A stretch of DNA of 64,000 nt from JANNYA01 sp031422315 (GCA_031422315.1 JANOQN010000064.1:1-64000); one strand, 5' to 3'; positions 17,876-26,945 are shown, counted from the stretch's first letter. Numbers and translations: made by a program. The notes: a model not told the origin generated them from the sequence alone.

Positions 17876-18091
17876 TCAAAATGCCTTTCGCCCTTCACGA
17901 ATAAACCCAATAATCTCGTCCGTAGAGATACCTAAGTCGACGCTTTTAACATCAAGCGGAGATTTCCTGGCCTTTTCCGACTTAAGTACAAAAGTTTGGC
18001 CATCGTTTCGCCGAATACGAACCTCGCCAAGTTGGCAAGCTTGCTCGAGCAGAGAGGAAAGACTTTGCTGGGTTTCAAGATAGGTTTGCAT
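17876..18091 (-). CDS. Small antitoxin-like protein (Phd/YefM-like)
   Basis: This 71-aa protein opens MQTYLETQQSLSSLLEQACQ and continues with a GEVRIRRNDGQTFVLKS strand pair. That layout resembles Phd/YefM antitoxins: an N-terminal dimerising DNA-binding fold and a C-terminal toxin-wrapping tail. Its ATG overlaps the end of the PIN toxin gene by 17 bases, so the two are translationally coupled with the toxin first. Assignment rests on the weak fold resemblance plus the PIN neighbour. Confidence 0.7.
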   Translation of the reverse strand: MQTYLETQQSLSSLLEQACQLGEVRIRRNDGQTFVLKSEKARKSPLDVKSVDLGISTDEIIGFIREGRKAF

Positions 18092-18497
18092 GATTTCGTT
18101 TCACCTCTAAGACGTCTACTCCAGCCGCTTTAGCTGCGCGGATTAAGCCTGCATCCAGACTAAGCAAAGGGCATTTTTGGTTTATTGCGCAAGCAATGGT
18201 GTAGGAATCATAAGCATAGATGTTGAATTTAGCTGCCAGTTCTATCGCTTGAATCAAATCTATATCTGTCAAGGTTATTGGAATGTGTTTGAAAGTCTCA
18301 ATTGCAGCTTTAGCCAACTCGAGGGTCACGCGCTGGCGCTTAAGCATTGCAGAAAAAGCGTTGCCGATTTCCCAATAAAGTGAGCGCGGAGCAAACAATT
18401 TCGCACCCTGGGATTGAAACACTAGTGATGCCTTTTCCGGCTCGTCTGCTATGACTGCAATAATAACGGACGTGTCTACGACGATATCAATCGCCAA
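18075..18497 (-). CDS. PIN-domain toxin (VapC-like ribonuclease)
   Basis: This 140-aa protein has the PIN-domain acidic set: D8 in VVDTSV, E43 in LYWEIGNAF, D97 in YAYDSYTIA and D115 in SLDAGL. VapC toxins are Mg-dependent RNases that cleave tRNA or rRNA. The start is TTG, supported by TAAGGA just upstream, and lies 9 bases after the stop of the receiver-domain regulator. The antitoxin-like gene overlaps its 3' end, so the order is toxin then antitoxin, the reverse of the usual vapBC. Confidence 0.85.
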   Translation of the reverse strand: MAIDIVVDTSVIIAVIADEPEKASLVFQSQGAKLFAPRSLYWEIGNAFSAMLKRQRVTLELAKAAIETFKHIPITLTDIDLIQAIELAAKFNIYAYDSYTIACAINQKCPLLSLDAGLIRAAKAAGVDVLEVKRNHANLS

Positions 18498-18506
18498 ATC
18501 CTTACA

Positions 18507-19331
18507 CTATCCCCGCAACCTCGCCAACAACCCCATGAACCCGCGCCCTGATTGCAAACCTGAAATCGGCACGCCGCGCAGCTCAGCGCGTTTGGCGATG
18601 GCTTTATCAATGGCGGTGAACAAGCTTTGCTTATCAATCGGCTTGGTCAAATATGCATCACACCCGGAAAGCGCCGCTTGCACGCGCATGGCAGGTGCGG
18701 ATTGGCTCGTTAACATAATGATGGTGGTGTCCAAACCGCTTTTGCCGGCGCGCACCTGTTTGCAGGCTTCTAAACCGTCCATACCGGGCATTACGACGTC
18801 CAAAACCACGATGTCAAAGCGCTCCGTTTGCAAGCGCTGTAGCGCTAACGCCGCACTTTCAACCGCCGTGCAATCGACATCCGCGCTCGAAAGCGCTTCA
18901 GTCACCTGCGCGCGCACCGCCGCGCTGTCGTCAACAATCAGCGCCTTCAAATCAAGCTTTTTTGCGGTGCCTAAAGTAGCGCTGGTATCGTTTAAATTGC
19001 TGACCGCAAAAGTTTGATTGCCTTTGCTGCGAAATAAACCTTCCAACGTGGTCAGCAATGCGCTAATACTGCCCGCATTGATGGGCGCAACCAAGCACAG
19101 CTGTTTTGGATTCGCATCGCTGAGCCGTTCAACGTATTGCACAATGGTTTTGCCGCTAGGCGCTTGCAAACCCGGCAAATGGCTAACAATCACCACATCC
19201 GCAGCGTCTGGCCTTTTAAGTTCAACGCGATTGGGCTGCGAAAGCGCTTGTGCTGCCAGTAAACCCATCAAACGACTGGCTAAATCGCCGGTAAAACCCA
19301 GCGTAGCAATGCTAATCGGCGTTCCGTTCAT
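18507..19331 (-). CDS. Response regulator with degenerate N-terminal receiver-like domain
   Basis: With the ATG at 19331 (AAAGGA upstream) the product is 274 aa. Residues 128-250 form a canonical receiver: D134-D135, phosphoacceptor D178 (VVLDVVMPGMDG), T208 and K230 (YLTKPI). No output domain follows, only about 25 residues ending in FMGLLARLRG. Residues 1-110 look like a receiver that has lost its phosphorylation site (ADVVIVS ... QLCLVAPI). The longer reading frame upstream to 19448 lacks support. It may act like a CheY/PilG-type single-domain output through protein contact; the partner is unknown. The PIN toxin gene follows 9 bases later. Confidence 0.8.
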   Translation of the reverse strand: MNGTPISIATLGFTGDLASRLMGLLAAQALSQPNRVELKRPDAADVVIVSHLPGLQAPSGKTIVQYVERLSDANPKQLCLVAPINAGSISALLTTLEGLFRSKGNQTFAVSNLNDTSATLGTAKKLDLKALIVDDSAAVRAQVTEALSSADVDCTAVESAALALQRLQTERFDIVVLDVVMPGMDGLEACKQVRAGKSGLDTTIIMLTSQSAPAMRVQAALSGCDAYLTKPIDKQSLFTAIDKAIAKRAELRGVPISGLQSGRGFMGLLARLRG

Positions 19332-19528
19332 GCGCTGGCGTCCTTTAAAAGTTGTCAAACGCATATTACCGAATGCAATTTGTCGGCAAGTGGGTAAAAA
19401 GGAATCGAAACGTAAAAGTTTGGGTGAGGGAAATAATCGCACTCGCAAATTTTACGTGTGCGCGAATTAGCACCAATCAGCCGTAGCTAAGCTAGACTCG
19501 ACTCAGTAACTGACCCAAGGAATACCCC

Positions 19529-22500
19529 ATGAATTCAACACGGAAAGCAACGCTTACTATTTCCGCATGCTTTGCAGGCGCAATATTATTCGCCGCACCG
19601 ATGCACGCACAAACCACGGTGCAAAGTTTTCCAGAAAGCGCTCGAGTGGTTTTACCGGCTTTGGATCGAGCCAAAGTCGCGGCTGAAGATCATCAAAACG
19701 CAAGCAAATCAGCGCGTTATCGCTATGCAGTGACGCATCTAATGCATGCCGAACAGGCGAAAAAGCTAAGTTTGGAAGGCGGGGTTTGGTCAACCAACAA
19801 AGAAAGCATGCTGGTTTGGCGTGCGCAAATTAGCGCACTTGCGGCGAAAACTATTGATATTCAACTAGAGCCATTTCGCCTGCCGCACAGCGCCACGTTA
19901 ACGGTTTCAGGCGATTCCCAATTCGTAGGCGGTCAATTGCAGCCAGCGCAAATTCTAACTTTTAGCGATCAGCACAATAACTTGCAAGAAAGCCTGCCAA
20001 CCGCTGCGCTGATGGGTGAAACGATTACGCTTGAATTGACAGTAGCTGCAAATGAGCGCGAGTTCGTTCGCCTCGGCGTTAAGTCAGTTAATCAGGGCTA
20101 CCGAGGCTTTGACTACTCGCCTTCCGGCGCGGTGCCAAAAGCGGGCGGCTGCAATGTCGATACCATTTGCCCTCAAGGCAATCCATATCGGGATCAAATT
20201 CGATCGGTTGCGCGGTATAGCGCGGGTGGTGGGCTTTGTACGGGGACGCTTGTTAACAACACGGCTCAAAATCGATCACCTATTTTTTTGACAGCAAGGC
20301 ATTGTTTGGACTCGCAATCAGAAGCTAATTCCGTCGTAGTTTTCTACAATTATCAAAGCAGCACCTGCAGAGCGCTCAGTGGTGGTGAAATCAGCTCGCC
20401 AAGCCCAAGTGGTTTGCCAACGCAAAGTGGCGCACAGCTATTAGCCAGTTCAGGGCGTTCTGATGTCACGCTGCTTAGACTCAATGGCGCTGTTCCTGCC
20501 GCTGCAAATGCGTTTTGGGCAGGCTGGGATAGGCGTGATGCTGCGCCGGCTTCTGCGGTTGCAATACATCATCCGGCTGGAGATGAGAAACGAATTAGCC
20601 TTGAGAACAATCCGGTACTGATCAGGAACACTACTTTTAATGTGGGTTCGATCTTACTGTCGCCCGGCACCGGTTTAGAGGTTACAAATTGGGATTCAGG
20701 CACCACCGAACAAGGCTCCTCCGGTAGCGCTCTTTTTACTCAGGACACAAAGAGAATAGTTGGCACGCTTTCCGGCGGCAGCGCGCAATGCAGCGGTACG
20801 AGTAACAATGGTCAATCAGATACCTACGGCCGCCTGTTTACCGGCTGGGAAGGCGAGGGGTCGTCGACTTCAAGACTGCGTGATCACCTTGATCCCAACG
20901 CAACATCGGTACAGACCTTAGATGGCCTAAACGTAACCCCCACCTGCACTGCCCCACAAGTCGATTTAACCGTAACTGGCCCATTGGAGGCGGGCACTGA
21001 CACCGTTTATCGCGCGCAGATTAGCTTGGGTCAAGCGCCATACAAAGTGGAGTGGGAAATTGATGCCGATAGTTTGACCGATCGTAACGCGGGTGCCTCC
21101 ACCACTGGCTTAGCGCAGCTGACGGTGCGCTACAACAAGCGCTTTAGCAACAATATTCGCGTCAAAGTAACTGACGCTTTGAACTGTGCGACCACGGTTA
21201 CTCGAGCGGTTGATATTCGCGCGCCGTTACTGGTTCCTGAAACAGCTAGCACGCTGGCGCAAGTCTGTGGCGATGGCGACACCACTGTCGAGCCCGGTGA
21301 GCGTTGGCGCTTGAGTACCAATGTGCGAAATTCTGGCACGGTGAATACTTTAAACGCAGCGGCGCAGTTTAGCCAAAGTAGCGCCACACAAAATTTGAGC
21401 GCTGCCGATGCGTTTGGCTACCGGCACTCAGATAGCATTCGTGGCCAATGTGCGAATAGCTACGTTGATGTTAGTGCGGCACCGGTGCTGGCTTTGCAGC
21501 CATCAGGCCAATTTGATGCCGTCGATGATGGACGTACCAGCCCGATTGATTTGGGCACAACCATTGAAATTTACGGCGAATCCGTCAGCAAGATCATGAT
21601 GAGTACCAATGGCTATGTAGTGCTGAATCCGGGTGCGGGCCTCTCAGGCGGTGATTTAAACGGTAATTGTGGATTGACGCCTGCCCGCGATGGCATAGGC
21701 AAGCGCTTGCAAGTATTTCACTCAGATTTGCGCGCAGGCGAACTGCGCGCAGGCTCGTTTGCTACGTGCCCAAGGCCAGCGGATGTAGCAAACGCAGACA
21801 CCCGCTGTGTGGTACTAGAATGGCGCAACATGGACGTTTTAAACGGATCAGGTTTACCGCTCGGCGGCAATTTCGACATGCAAGCCATCTTGTACCCTGG
21901 CGCACGCGAGATTGTTTATCAATACCGACGCAATATTCCCGCTGCGGGCATTGCAGGCGCGGTGACTGGATTGCTCAACACAGGCGTTGGCAATCTTAAC
22001 TACGCATGCCCCACAACAACAGGCGGCAGGCGCGTTGCTACCGATAGCGCAGTGTGCTTTTTCCACCCGGCTAGCCAACCCGTGCAAAATACGGCGGATG
22101 CACTCACGTTTGCTAAAAGCACCGCCAGTTTAGGCGCGATTGCAATCGGGCAAACAGCCGCCGCCAGCACCGAGTTCTTAGTCAGCAAAACCGCAAGCTG
22201 CGCCAGCACGGCGAACATCAATCTTTTGCCGGGCGTTGATGAGCGCTCAATCAGTGAAACCGGGCGAAGCTACGCCATTGCTATAGGCGCGGCGGGCAAC
22301 TGCCAAGTCGCACCTAATTGCGCCGTGCCAGCCGCATCAGAATTTCGCGGCGGCTCGTTTTATAACTTCGTGCGCGGTGGCAATGGCTTAGTCGCGTTTA
22401 CCATTCCGCGCACCGGCCAAGCGCCGTATTTTTTGGGCACTTGGTTCACTGGTGAAGCCAATCGCAATTCAACCTGGTATTCAATTGAGGGCGATTTGCG

Positions 22501-23101
22501 CGGCGATCAAGTGCGCGCGCCAATCGTCAAGCTGACCCGCAATGTCAATGCCGCCACGTTTACCGTCACGCGGGAAACGGTTGGCAGTGCGCAAATCAGT
22601 GTGGTTGACCGGGAAAATATGGTCATGAGCTATCAGTTTAACAGTGGCTTATCAGGCACCGATAAGTTAGTTCACTTACTAGCCGGGCGCACCGCTTCCG
22701 TGCCTGATTTGACCGCACACTATTTTCGATCCGGTGAAGGTGGCTGGGGCCAAACCTACGAGAGCTTCGTCGGCAGCGTACCCAGCATGTTTATTCTGAG
22801 CTACATTTACGATAGCGCAGGCCAGCCGCGCTGGGTGTTGGCGCAAGAGCCCGATTCGAACGTCGGTGATCTCAATGCGTTTTCCTATCAAGTACATTGC
22901 CCGAACTGCGCATGGATGGACATCAACCCAACCGCCACTAGTGCTGGCACGCAAAAGCGCACGTTAAAGCGCGATGTGTCCGGCCGGGGCACCGGGATTA
23001 TCGATACTAATTTCAACTTGCTAGCACCGCTGAGCGGCAGTTGGCTACGCAGCAATCTGGATATCCAAGCGATTACGCCGTTGAATGCGGGGCCAAATTG
23101 A
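19529..23101 (+). CDS. Secreted trypsin-like serine protease with long C-terminal extension
   Basis: The 1190-aa protein has a Sec signal peptide (about 1-27, ending MHA). A propeptide-like region of about 140 residues precedes an S1-fold protease domain resembling lysyl endopeptidases. The catalytic triad reads H258 (LTARHCLD), D312 (GRSDVTLLRL) and S398 (EQGSSGSALF). The many cysteines suit disulphides in an exported enzyme. Residues about 465-1190 carry Ig/PKD-like and lectin-like beta-rich segments of unknown role, possibly substrate or surface binding. AAGGA precedes the ATG. Unlike several exported neighbours it has no terminal GFE motif. Cleavage specificity cannot be told from sequence alone. 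Confidence 0.87.
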   Translation: MNSTRKATLTISACFAGAILFAAPMHAQTTVQSFPESARVVLPALDRAKVAAEDHQNASKSARYRYAVTHLMHAEQAKKLSLEGGVWSTNKESMLVWRAQISALAAKTIDIQLEPFRLPHSATLTVSGDSQFVGGQLQPAQILTFSDQHNNLQESLPTAALMGETITLELTVAANEREFVRLGVKSVNQGYRGFDYSPSGAVPKAGGCNVDTICPQGNPYRDQIRSVARYSAGGGLCTGTLVNNTAQNRSPIFLTARHCLDSQSEANSVVVFYNYQSSTCRALSGGEISSPSPSGLPTQSGAQLLASSGRSDVTLLRLNGAVPAAANAFWAGWDRRDAAPASAVAIHHPAGDEKRISLENNPVLIRNTTFNVGSILLSPGTGLEVTNWDSGTTEQGSSGSALFTQDTKRIVGTLSGGSAQCSGTSNNGQSDTYGRLFTGWEGEGSSTSRLRDHLDPNATSVQTLDGLNVTPTCTAPQVDLTVTGPLEAGTDTVYRAQISLGQAPYKVEWEIDADSLTDRNAGASTTGLAQLTVRYNKRFSNNIRVKVTDALNCATTVTRAVDIRAPLLVPETASTLAQVCGDGDTTVEPGERWRLSTNVRNSGTVNTLNAAAQFSQSSATQNLSAADAFGYRHSDSIRGQCANSYVDVSAAPVLALQPSGQFDAVDDGRTSPIDLGTTIEIYGESVSKIMMSTNGYVVLNPGAGLSGGDLNGNCGLTPARDGIGKRLQVFHSDLRAGELRAGSFATCPRPADVANADTRCVVLEWRNMDVLNGSGLPLGGNFDMQAILYPGAREIVYQYRRNIPAAGIAGAVTGLLNTGVGNLNYACPTTTGGRRVATDSAVCFFHPASQPVQNTADALTFAKSTASLGAIAIGQTAAASTEFLVSKTASCASTANINLLPGVDERSISETGRSYAIAIGAAGNCQVAPNCAVPAASEFRGGSFYNFVRGGNGLVAFTIPRTGQAPYFLGTWFTGEANRNSTWYSIEGDLRGDQVRAPIVKLTRNVNAATFTVTRETVGSAQISVVDRENMVMSYQFNSGLSGTDKLVHLLAGRTASVPDLTAHYFRSGEGGWGQTYESFVGSVPSMFILSYIYDSAGQPRWVLAQEPDSNVGDLNAFSYQVHCPNCAWMDINPTATSAGTQKRTLKRDVSGRGTGIIDTNFNLLAPLSGSWLRSNLDIQAITPLNAGPN

Positions 23102-23102
23102 G

Positions 23103-23119
23103 GCAATTTTTGAAATTGC
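23103..23119 (+). terminator. Weak hairpin just after the protease gene
   Basis: A 7-bp stem (gcaattt / aaattgc) with a 3-base loop starts two bases after the stop. It has no GC-rich stem or solid T-run, so terminator function is only possible. The inverted-terminus repeat at 23143 follows. Confidence 0.3.
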
Positions 23120-23142
23120 TAATTCACTTTCGATTACACTAT

Positions 23143-23285
23143 CGTCATTCCCGCGCAGGCGGGAATCCAGACTCACCGAGCTTTCAGTGTGCTCATCAGG
23201 TAAAAAATGCGCTGATTTCGGCGCGCTAGGAGCGAGAAAGAAATTTTGACACCTGTTCTGGATCCCCGCATTCGCGAGGATGACG
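23143..23285. repeat. Miniature inverted-terminus repeat R2, copy 1
   Basis: The 143-base element has 28-base imperfect inverted ends: left 23143-23170 (cgtcattcccgcgcaggcgg...) and right 23258-23285 (ctggatcccc...gatgacg). The interior has ctcaccgagctttc near the left and ttttgacacctgt near the right end. A same-orientation copy of 142 bases lies at 25408-25549 and a degraded one at 62520-62672. There is no coding capacity, so it is MITE-like or REP-like. The remaining 23286-23576, up to typA, shows nothing else clear apart from the ribosome site. Confidence 0.8.
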
Positions 23286-23576
23286 AGGTGGGGCGTAGTT
23301 GTCCGTCAAATCGAAGTCGGGTGTGTTGCCGAAGAATTGGGGACCAAACATTCGGTGTCGCTCGAGTGTCGAGTGTCACACAGTAGATCGGAATCCAGGT
23401 TCTCTGTTTGTCTCGATTGTCCAAGCGGATTCGGCCCCAACCTAAAGCCTCATTCAGTTTGGCGCAGCCATAGCCTGCCAACTACGTGTCAAAGCTCCAA
23501 AAAGGAGCAACGGTTCAAATTATGCCGGGTAGACTCCGGCCCATTCAATATAGAACAGCCCAGAGGCAGGACGCCC

Positions 23577-25394
23577 ATGATCGAAAAATTACGCAATATC
23601 GCCATTATCGCGCACGTCGACCACGGCAAAACCACACTTGTGGACTGCCTGCTCAAGCAATCAAACACTTTTTCGCAACGCTTTGTTTCCAGCGAACGCA
23701 TGATGGATTCCAACGATCTTGAGAAAGAACGTGGCATTACCATTTTGGCAAAAAACACCGCCATTGCGTGGCAGGATTACCGCATCAATATCGTTGACAC
23801 CCCAGGCCACGCCGATTTCGGCGGCGAAGTCGAGCGCGTTTTGAGTATGGTCGATTCCGTGTTGTTGCTGGTTGATGCGGTCGACGGCCCAATGCCGCAA
23901 ACGCGCTTTGTAACGCAAAAGGCGTTCCAAAAAGGCCTGAACCCAATCGTGGTTATCAATAAAGTTGATCGCCCTGGCGCGCGCCCGAGCTGGGTTGTCG
24001 ATCAAACCTTTGATTTGTTTGACCGCTTAGGCGCAAACGACACGCAGCTCGACTTCCCAATCGTTTACGCCAGCGCGCTCATGGGCTACGCCGGCTTAGA
24101 AGACACCGTACGCGAAGGCGACATGACACCACTGTTTCAAACCATTGTGGATCGCGTCAAAGCTCCTCCGGTGGATGTCGATGGCGGTTTTCAGATGCAA
24201 ATTTCGCAGCTCGATTTCTCCAACTACGTTGGCGTAATCGGCATTGGCCGCATCCAGCGCGGCACCGTGAAAACCAATCAGCAGATTGTTGTGATTGATC
24301 GCGAGGGCAATAAGCGCAACGGCAAGATCTTGCAGATTTTAGGCTTCATGGGATTAACCCGCATCGAAGTTCCCGAAGCACAGGCCGGTGATATCGTCGC
24401 CATCACCGGCGTAGAAAAGCTCAGCATTTCCGACACCATTTGCCACCCGGACTTCCCAGAAGCGCTACCGCAGCTGATGGTCGATGAGCCAACGATCAGC
24501 ATCTATTTCTGCGTGAACAATTCACCGTTTGCTGGTAAAGAAGGCAAGTTCATGACCTCGCGCCAGATCCGCGATCGTTTGATGAAAGAAACGCAGACCA
24601 ACGTCGCGCTGCGCGTAGAAGAAACCGAAGATCCAGACAAGTTCAAAGTCTCAGGCCGTGGCGAGCTGCATTTATCGATTCTAATCGAAACCATGCGCCG
24701 CGAAGGTTACGAAATGGCCCTCTCGCGCCCTGAAGTGATCACCAAAATCATCGACGGCGTAGTGTGCGAGCCGTTCGAGCAAGTCGTTGTCGATTTAGAA
24801 GAAGCCAATCAAGGCAGCGTGATTTCGCGCTTAAATGAGCGCAGCGGCTCAATGAAAAACATGGAAAACGATGGCAAAGGCCGAACGCGACTGGATTACT
24901 TGATGCCATCACGCGGACTGATCGGCTTCCAAACGGAGTTCAAAACAATCACCGGCGGCACCGGATTGCTGTTCCACGTGTTTGACCATTACGGCCCAGC
25001 GGTCAAAGGTTCAATTGCACCGCGCCCGAACGGCGTGATGATCTCAAACGGCACCGGCCCAACACCGGCTTACGCGCAATACAGCCTGCAAGAACGCGGC
25101 CGCTTGTTTGTGTCGCCAGGCGATGAAATATACGAAGGCCAATTGGTCGGCATCCACGCGAAAGATAATGATTTGACCGTAAACGCGCTCAAAGCCAAGC
25201 AGCTAACCAACTTTCGCGCGTCAGGCAAAGATGACGCGCTGGTTCTGACACCGCCAGTTCGTTTCTCGCTAGAGCAAAGCCTAGAATTCATCGCCGACGA
25301 TGAGCTCTGCGAAGTCACGCCAGTGGCCATTCGCCTGCGTAAAAAGCACTTGACCGAAAACGCGCGCGTGCAGGCGGATCGCGGTAAGAAGTAG
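23577..25394 (+). CDS. typA: Translational GTPase TypA/BipA
   Basis: This ribosome-associated GTPase functions in 50S assembly and growth under stress or cold. The ATG at 23577 is chosen because AGAGGCAGGA precedes it and the protein then begins MIEKLRNIAIIAHVDHGKTT, as in the family; the longer open frame runs through a repeat. The product is 605 aa. It has the P-loop AHVDHGKTT (10-19), switch RGITI, DTPGHADF, NKVD and the G5-like ASALMG, then EF-G-like beta-barrel and alpha/beta domains. The gene lies between two copies of repeat R2, one ending about 290 bases before it and one starting 13 bases after its stop. Confidence 0.97.
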   Translation: MIEKLRNIAIIAHVDHGKTTLVDCLLKQSNTFSQRFVSSERMMDSNDLEKERGITILAKNTAIAWQDYRINIVDTPGHADFGGEVERVLSMVDSVLLLVDAVDGPMPQTRFVTQKAFQKGLNPIVVINKVDRPGARPSWVVDQTFDLFDRLGANDTQLDFPIVYASALMGYAGLEDTVREGDMTPLFQTIVDRVKAPPVDVDGGFQMQISQLDFSNYVGVIGIGRIQRGTVKTNQQIVVIDREGNKRNGKILQILGFMGLTRIEVPEAQAGDIVAITGVEKLSISDTICHPDFPEALPQLMVDEPTISIYFCVNNSPFAGKEGKFMTSRQIRDRLMKETQTNVALRVEETEDPDKFKVSGRGELHLSILIETMRREGYEMALSRPEVITKIIDGVVCEPFEQVVVDLEEANQGSVISRLNERSGSMKNMENDGKGRTRLDYLMPSRGLIGFQTEFKTITGGTGLLFHVFDHYGPAVKGSIAPRPNGVMISNGTGPTPAYAQYSLQERGRLFVSPGDEIYEGQLVGIHAKDNDLTVNALKAKQLTNFRASGKDDALVLTPPVRFSLEQSLEFIADDELCEVTPVAIRLRKKHLTENARVQADRGKK

Positions 25395-25407
25395 AAGGAT
25401 TCTATAT

Positions 25408-25549
25408 CGTCATTCCCGCGAAGGCGGGAATCCAGGTTCAGGGAGCTTCCAGTCAACTCGCGGATAAAAAAGCGCGCTATTTGCAGTTTGTTGTTTTTCT
25501 TGCGAATTTTTGACACCTGTACTGGATCCCCGCCTGCGCGGGGATGACG
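25408..25549. repeat. Miniature inverted-terminus repeat R2, copy 2
   Basis: The 142-base element has 28-base inverted ends (25408-25435 and 25522-25549) that match at about 25 of 28 positions. It begins 13 bases after the typA stop, in the same orientation as copy 1. The interior keeps gagcttccagt, ataaaaaagcgcgct and aatttttgacacctgt. The strong end pairing could form a long hairpin and serve as a transcript end for typA. The rest of 25395-25615 shows nothing else. Confidence 0.82.
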
Positions 25550-25615
25550 AGGAAAGCGAAATTTTTGGGGAGAAAAACAAAGGTTAACGCTAATCAGGTC
25601 TGCTAAAATCACTTT

Positions 25616-25867
25616 ATGAAACTAGCCCTTGAAACGATGCTGACGCTACAGCTCGAATCTTTGCTGCAGCGATTTGCGATCGGTGGCGCGATTGCCGCGA
25701 GCTTATTTTTAGCTGCTATTGCCTTGCAATTGGGTAGAGCAAAGGATTATCAGCGCGTCGATGCTTTAGTTGCTACCGATGCTTTCCAATGCTCGGTGTT
25801 GAAAGCACTGGTTGAATCTCACAATTTACAGGATCGCTGGGAAATCTATGTCCGACGAATGGCTTAA
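25616..25867 (+). pseudogene. Internally deleted nucleotidyltransferase-like gene
   Basis: The 83-aa product joins two pieces that resemble opposite ends of a family of about 180-aa nucleotidyltransferase-fold proteins. The first is the opening with LLQRFAIGGAIAAS. The second is the closing segment AIALQLGRAKDYQRVDAL ... HNLQDRWEIYV. The central part, where the catalytic GSxxxxD-like and D-x-D residues should lie, is missing, and the join is in frame near residue 31-33. The family resemblance comes from memory of the conserved ends. If right, this is a relic of a two-gene module whose small partner overlaps its end. Confidence 0.55.
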
Positions 25868-26066
25868 ACCCGAGGACTTTGAGGCTTTCATCATTCGTCG
25901 TAAACAAGCATGGCGGCAAATTGCGCAGCAGATGACCTGGGAAGAAAAAATCGCTGCTATCGAGCGCATGTGGGCGCGTGATAAGTCACTCAAAGTTGCG
26001 CGAGAGGCGATTATCTGTGAGCGAAAAGTGGCAAATGCGACTATGCCGCCGTCCAGCTCGGCCTAG
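25848..26066 (+). CDS. Small conserved partner of the nucleotidyltransferase-like gene
   Basis: The 72-aa charged helical protein (MSDEWLKPEDFEAFIIRRKQ ... WEEKIAAIERM) overlaps the deleted nucleotidyltransferase-like gene by 20 bases. Small proteins with a 'K-x-x-WR-x-x-x-A-x-x-x-x-EEKI' pattern commonly follow such genes, so this is probably its partner. I do not know a biochemical role; toxin-antitoxin-like pairing is possible. Its 3' end overlaps the tail of the convergent PilZ gene by 26 bases. Confidence 0.55.
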   Translation: MSDEWLKPEDFEAFIIRRKQAWRQIAQQMTWEEKIAAIERMWARDKSLKVAREAIICERKVANATMPPSSSA

Positions 26067-26379
26067 CCTGCTGCGCCAGCATCAGCATCAATCCAGAGAA
26101 AACGTCAAAATCTCGCGTGCCCATATCCTGGAATTCCACGCCAATCCGGTCGCCCCGCAAATGCGCAACCCGCGCTTTCGCTAGCAATTCGGGTGCGCCG
26201 GTCAGTGCCAGCTCTACGTCAATGGTCTCGCCGACCAAGAGCTCAGTGTCCACTGCGCGCATCAAAAGCGCACCATTGAGCGAGATATCGTAAATTTCGG
26301 AAGAAAATCTGCCGCGCGGGGTAATTATATGCACCGGCCCGTGGATCGGGTAGCGCTGCTGCTGTCGTCTTTCATCCAT
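26041..26379 (-). CDS. PilZ-domain protein (c-di-GMP receptor candidate)
   Basis: This 112-aa single PilZ domain carries both c-di-GMP contact motifs: RxxxR at R5-R9 (RRQQQRYP) and D/N-x-S-x-x-G at D31-S33-G36 (YDISLNGALL). Both are intact, so it should bind c-di-GMP. A GGDEF protein is encoded about 6 kb away and type IV pilus genes about 14 kb away; a link is inference only. Confidence 0.88.
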   Translation of the reverse strand: MDERRQQQRYPIHGPVHIITPRGRFSSEIYDISLNGALLMRAVDTELLVGETIDVELALTGAPELLAKARVAHLRGDRIGVEFQDMGTRDFDVFSGLMLMLAQQARPSWTAA

Positions 26380-26468
26380 GCCGGAAGCCTAATTGAGTCT
26401 CAGTTTTTATTTGGTATTGATGCCCGAACGTTGCTCAAGAAACTGTGATGCTTGCCGCGAAAAGCGCA

Positions 26469-26945
26469 CTAAAGCCCTTCCCAGCTATCCGACACTTTCA
26501 CTTCATCAATCAGCGTACGAATTTTCAGCTTGCCCGCATCCAGCCACTGCCAAACCCGCGAACGCATTTTGCCGCAGTCACTGGTGTTAATCATTTCGTA
26601 TAAGTAGGTGTTTGGCTCTCCCTTGCGAACCCAATTCAGCATTAGCGTGCGATTAAAGCTGTCCAGTCCCACTTCGGCGGCCCAGCCAGTAATCAGCTCA
26701 TTATCCCAGTGGATACGGCCATCTTTATACGTTGCAGGAAAATCGCGGGTTTCCACGCGGCCGTCCGGCCAGGTGTAGATATTGGTTTGAAAGTATTCAA
26801 ACGGACCGGAATCGGGAAAGCGACAAATCAAGCGCGAGCGATGTTCGTCGATCTTATTGCCATCGGCGTCGTAAGTGCGATACCAGCCTTCCCAAACGCC
26901 CTCGTGCCGGGCTAAGTTCGGCATAGCTTGTTTGATTTCGCTCAT
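26469..26945 (-). CDS. DUF3598-like conserved protein
   Basis: The 158-aa soluble protein begins MSEIKQAMPNLARHEGVWEG and has YTWPDGRVETRDFPATY followed by GRIHWDNELITGWAAEV. This pattern recalls DUF3598 and related lipocalin-like beta-barrel proteins. There is no signal peptide and no known reaction. It stands alone, divergent from thiC. Confidence 0.65.
   Translation of the reverse strand: MSEIKQAMPNLARHEGVWEGWYRTYDADGNKIDEHRSRLICRFPDSGPFEYFQTNIYTWPDGRVETRDFPATYKDGRIHWDNELITGWAAEVGLDSFNRTLMLNWVRKGEPNTYLYEMINTSDCGKMRSRVWQWLDAGKLKIRTLIDEVKVSDSWEGL

Noticed and set aside
23280..23576. Extended N-terminus (99 residues) on TypA
   Set aside because: It starts at the edge of repeat R2; the canonical MIEKLRNIAIIAHVDHGKTT start has a good ribosome site.
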